Both the position numbers and the translations under genes were made by a program. From NCBI GenBank assembly GCA_032127265.1, contig JAQAZP010000329.1, forward strand, positions 1 through 8,127: a stretch of 8,127 nt of DNA, given 5' to 3'. The stretch's first letter is position 1. Each line of letters opens with the position of its first letter. Below are positions 5,523 through 8,127 of the stretch, one piece after another. The notes under the pieces are model-generated. The model had not been told where the DNA came from. It did no database searches and saw only the letters and a program-made list of their open reading frames with translations. The stretch comes from JAQAZP01 sp032127265. Its GTDB lineage: Bacteria; Acidobacteriota; JAQAZP01.

Positions 5523-7820
5523 TTAAAACCGTCCCGCCGCCACGTTTACCCCGTGAGTGTAAACCGGCGGGAAGGCGTCGAGCGTGAAGTCGAGCGTCAC
5601 CTGGTTGTTCCGATACTCGAACACCTTAATCGTGGACCCGTTCCCGGGCCCCGGGCCACCGCCGACGATGATCTCGTCCCGGCCGTCGAGGTCAAGGTCG
5701 GTGCCGGCCCAGACTGTCGCCCCGTAGCGCACCTCTTCCGCGGGCCAGGCGAAGAAATCGAGGCCGGGCAGCTCGGCCAGTGTCTTACCGTCATAGTTCC
5801 ATCCCCTGATGCGGGTGCCAAAGGCCGGTGACGGCCCGGGGGCGGTGACGATCTCGTCGATGCCGTCGCCATCCACGTCGCCGCAGCCCACCACCACGCC
5901 GAAGCGCGGCGTTTCATAGGCGAAATAGCTGATGCCGGGGATCGCTGTGGCCGTTCCGCCATCCACGTTCCAGCCCCGGACGTGGGCCCCGAACACCTGG
6001 CCCGGTCCGGCGCCGGTGACGATCTCGTCAAAGCCGTCGCCGTCAAGATCGCCGGCAGCCACGTTGACCCCCCACTTGCTGGCGCCATAGGCCATGAAGC
6101 TCACTCCGGGCACCGGCGTCACCGTAGGCCCGCCATCATAGTCGAAGGCCCGGACGTGGGGGCCGAACACCGCTCCTGGCCCGGCTCCGGTGAGGATCTC
6201 GTCGTAACCATCGCTGTCGAAATCACCGGCAGCCACGTTAACCCCATACGTGTTCGTGCCGTAGGCCAGGAAACTCAGACCGGGAAGGGGCGTGCCGTCG
6301 CTGGTGAACCCGCGGACGTGGGGCCCGAAGACGGGCCCGGGACCAGGGCCGGTGAGGATGGCATCCACCCCCTCCTCCAGAAAACAGCCGCAACCCACGT
6401 TTACACCAAACTTCGAGATCGGGTAGGCATCGAACTCGTGGTCGTGCGCCGCATCCTGGTAGGGGGGGAGGACGCGAACGGTGGGAGGATTCAACTGGTG
6501 CGGCCCCAGACCGGTGGCGATGAAGTAACTATGCGGTGGCGGACTGTCGGGGCAGTGGAAACCCATGTCGACCTGGCCGTCATCGGTCACCAGGTCGGTT
6601 CGCGTGGTCAACTGGTTCATGCAGAGTTGGTCGCCCGTCAGCGGATAGCAGACATTAACCGCCAGGCCGTTTCCAGCATCGAGGCAGGGACTGTCCGAAG
6701 CCTGGCCGGATGCGATCTGACTCAGATAGTAGTTCCCGGCAGGGCCGGCAACGAATAGCGGATCGTCATCGATGTTCCCCTCACCTGGATAGCCGCCCTG
6801 CACCAGCGACCAGTCGATAACCGCTTCGCCGGTGGTCACCGGGCCGCTGTTCCCCCAGAAGATGCTATTGGACACGGTGCATCCCCCGACGAACAGGGCC
6901 GATTCGCCGTTACCGGTAAACGTGCAGTTGTGAAACCGCACATCGGCGTACTCACTGTTGTCCAGCACGGACCCGGTGGCGGCACTGTTGCCGTTGAACA
7001 GGCAATTGCTGACGACCATGCTGACAAAAGCCCCCCGGCCATCGGGAAGAGCAGCGTCTATTTCTTCATAGCCGAACACACCGCCTGTTTCGGCCTCGTT
7101 GTCCATGAAGACATTGTTTGTCACGTATCGAGTGCCGGTACCACCCATGAAGTGGATGGCGCCACCACTCTGGTTTGCGATATTGCCGATAAATGTGTTG
7201 CCTTCGATCACCAGGCCATCCTCGTGCAGGTAAACGAAGATGGCGCCTCCGCCTAGATTCGTGGCGGGGTGTCGGCAATGGTTGTTGATGAAAGTGTTGC
7301 CGATGACGTGAGGTGTTGAAGCGAAAATGTGTAATCCCGCGCCCACATCCCAGGTGAAATTGTCCCGGATGACATTGTTGATGATGAGGGCCGGTTCCTT
7401 GCTGAGATAGACCAGGATCCCCCAATCCGGACGGTCCCTGATGATGTTGTTCATTATGGTTGGCGAAGAATACATGCAGTAGATCCCGGGGTGGTTCGCC
7501 GGACCGTTTCGCACGGTAAATCCGTCGAGCACCGAGCGCCGGTCTTCGCCATCGACAAAGTCGACCACACCCTCGATGATCGTCACTGGTGCACCCTGTT
7601 CACTCCTCAACTCGATGGCTTTGCCGTTGAACTCGATCTCTTCGGTATAGGTGCCCGGACGGACAATGACCGTGTCGCCATCAACCGTGGCGTCAATTGC
7701 TGCCTGGATTGTCGAATAGTCGTCGGGAACGTAGATCTCGCTACTGATGGCCGGCACAGTTGAGACCAGGAAGATGACGATCAGAGCGGTCCACACGGTT
7801 CGATGGTGGATATCGAGCAT
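5523..7820 (-). CDS. Secreted beta-helix / FG-GAP repeat protein (paralogue B, 765 residues)
   Basis: This is a predicted exported protein of unknown function with the same plan as paralogue A. Numbering below starts at the ATG at 7823. Residues ~1-28 form a signal peptide with a hydrophobic core (LIVIFLVSTVPAI). Residues 29-85 are the beta-helix opening (STIQAAIDATVDGDTVIV, then GKAIELRSE). Residues ~95-340 are beta-helix coils rich in NN/GN turns. The module at 375-425 runs from SDSPCLDAG to VDMGFHCP. Residues 464-747 hold five FG-GAP-like repeats, with a half-repeat at 748-766 ending in GRF. Calcium loops are intact in units 2-4 (DFDSDGYDE, DLDGDGFDE, DVDGDGIDE). Two ATGs are adjacent. GAGGT (7830-7826) is only 2 nt from the first (7823) but 5 nt from the second (7820), matching the spacing at glnA and the lon-like gene, so I chose the second. 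It then forms a TGATG junction with the upstream paralogue, implying translational coupling. Confidence 0.9.
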   Translation of the reverse strand: MLDIHHRTVWTALIVIFLVSTVPAISSEIYVPDDYSTIQAAIDATVDGDTVIVRPGTYTEEIEFNGKAIELRSEQGAPVTIIEGVVDFVDGEDRRSVLDGFTVRNGPANHPGIYCMYSSPTIMNNIIRDRPDWGILVYLSKEPALIINNVIRDNFTWDVGAGLHIFASTPHVIGNTFINNHCRHPATNLGGGAIFVYLHEDGLVIEGNTFIGNIANQSGGAIHFMGGTGTRYVTNNVFMDNEAETGGVFGYEEIDAALPDGRGAFVSMVVSNCLFNGNSAATGSVLDNSEYADVRFHNCTFTGNGESALFVGGCTVSNSIFWGNSGPVTTGEAVIDWSLVQGGYPGEGNIDDDPLFVAGPAGNYYLSQIASGQASDSPCLDAGNGLAVNVCYPLTGDQLCMNQLTTRTDLVTDDGQVDMGFHCPDSPPPHSYFIATGLGPHQLNPPTVRVLPPYQDAAHDHEFDAYPISKFGVNVGCGCFLEEGVDAILTGPGPGPVFGPHVRGFTSDGTPLPGLSFLAYGTNTYGVNVAAGDFDSDGYDEILTGAGPGAVFGPHVRAFDYDGGPTVTPVPGVSFMAYGASKWGVNVAAGDLDGDGFDEIVTGAGPGQVFGAHVRGWNVDGGTATAIPGISYFAYETPRFGVVVGCGDVDGDGIDEIVTAPGPSPAFGTRIRGWNYDGKTLAELPGLDFFAWPAEEVRYGATVWAGTDLDLDGRDEIIVGGGPGPGNGSTIKVFEYRNNQVTLDFTLDAFPPVYTHGVNVAAGRF
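5526..6434 (-). repeat. Five tandem FG-GAP-like repeats plus terminal half-repeat (paralogue B)
   Basis: The units are residues 464-517, 518-575, 576-632, 633-689 and 690-747 (54, 58, 57, 57 and 58 residues), then a 19-residue half-unit. This matches paralogue A in order and length almost exactly, and each unit resembles its positional counterpart in A: unit 4 of both has APGPSP, and unit 5 of both has FFAWPA and a GGGPGP stretch. The array was therefore inherited whole and not expanded separately in each gene. Confidence 0.88.
5533..5593 (-). repeat. Near-identical 61-bp 3'-end repeat, copy 2 (partner at 2957-3017)
   Basis: This is the paralogue B copy of the shared 3'-end segment, in direct orientation 2576 bp from copy 1. 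The three differences from copy 1 are silent. Confidence 0.85.
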
Positions 7821-8127
7821 CATCTACCTCTTACTCGGAACCGTCCCGTCGCCACCTTCACTCCGTGGGTCACTGACGTGTCGAATGCCGGGAAGTCCAG
7901 ACCGCTGATCGCGGTCAGCTCGATCCCGTCGTAATTCCAGCCGCGCACCCGAGATTCGGCAGACGGGTCCGGTCCGGGCCCGGTGATGATCTCGTCGATT
8001 CCGTCATCGTCCAGATCACCGCAGGAGACATTGACGCCCCAGAGCAGCCCGTCGTAGGCGAAGAAACTGATCCCCGCAATCGCCGTGGTGGCGCCGCTGC
8101 CGTCCCAGTTCCAGCCGCGCACGTGGG
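7820..8127 (-). CDS. Third FG-GAP repeat protein of the array (paralogue C, C-terminal ~102 residues, cut by window edge)
   Basis: Only the C-terminus is in the window; the first complete codon is at 8125 and reads HVRGW. It shows the last 20 residues of one FG-GAP-like unit, one complete 57-residue unit with a calcium loop (DLDDDGIDE), and the 19-residue terminal half-unit ending in GVKVATGRF, followed by five extra residues (RVRGR) before the stop. The complete unit most resembles unit 4 of paralogues A and B (GPGPDP, then RVRGWNYDG), and nothing corresponding to their unit 5 is present. The GTG at 8122 is an internal valine codon, not a start. Its TGA overlaps the start of paralogue B. A signal peptide and beta-helix are expected upstream by analogy but are not visible. 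Confidence 0.85.
   Translation of the reverse strand, partial: HVRGWNWDGSGATTAIAGISFFAYDGLLWGVNVSCGDLDDDGIDEIITGPGPDPSAESRVRGWNYDGIELTAISGLDFPAFDTSVTHGVKVATGRFRVRGR

Noticed and set aside
2947..8127. CRISPR array or mobile element as the source of the repeats
   Set aside because: The repeats are in-frame protein repeats of about 57 codons with conserved loop motifs. No short palindromic repeat/spacer pattern, transposase or terminal inverted repeats were found.

Overview
This is bacterial DNA from a GC-rich genome with short intergenic gaps and clear Shine-Dalgarno sequences. It looks like a free-living, Gram-negative-type lineage that encodes large secreted repeat proteins. The beta-helix plus 'DSPCIDxG...VDMGYHYP' plus FG-GAP architecture recalls poorly cultured FCB-like phyla (Krumholzibacteriota, Eisenbacteria, Latescibacterota, Coatesbacteria). 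That placement is a guess from protein style only, and no phylogenetic marker in the window settles it.

Layout. At the left edge, on the minus strand, is the first half (403 residues) of a Lon-type AAA+ protease of the LonB/AAA_32 class. It is cut by the window edge before its protease domain. Next is a 366-bp, conspicuously AT-rich intergenic region (1210-1575) that faces outward both ways, with a recognisable sigma70-like promoter toward each neighbour. It also holds an exact 14-bp palindrome and a GC-rich hairpin in the leader of the right-hand gene. That gene is glnA, a 444-residue type I-alpha glutamine synthetase on the plus strand.

The remaining ~5.2 kb, convergent with glnA, is a minus-strand operon of at least three tandem paralogues, transcribed right to left: a partial gene (7820-8127), a 765-residue protein (5523-7820) and an 854-residue protein (2947-5511). 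The two complete proteins share one plan: type I signal peptide, right-handed parallel beta-helix, a conserved 'DSPC(I/L)D...VDMG' cap module, and a C-terminal array of five ~57-residue FG-GAP-like repeats with calcium-loop motifs. The array ends in a 19-residue half-repeat finishing at GRF, and a matching half-repeat precedes it, suggesting a closed six-bladed propeller. The genes overlap or nearly touch, and each ribosome-binding site lies in the tail of the preceding gene, so translation is probably coupled.

The lon and glnA genes are ordinary housekeeping functions with no visible link to the operon. The notable content is the paralogue array of predicted exported proteins. Their function cannot be named from sequence: the beta-helix suggests a surface or carbohydrate-facing role, but I see no catalytic signature.
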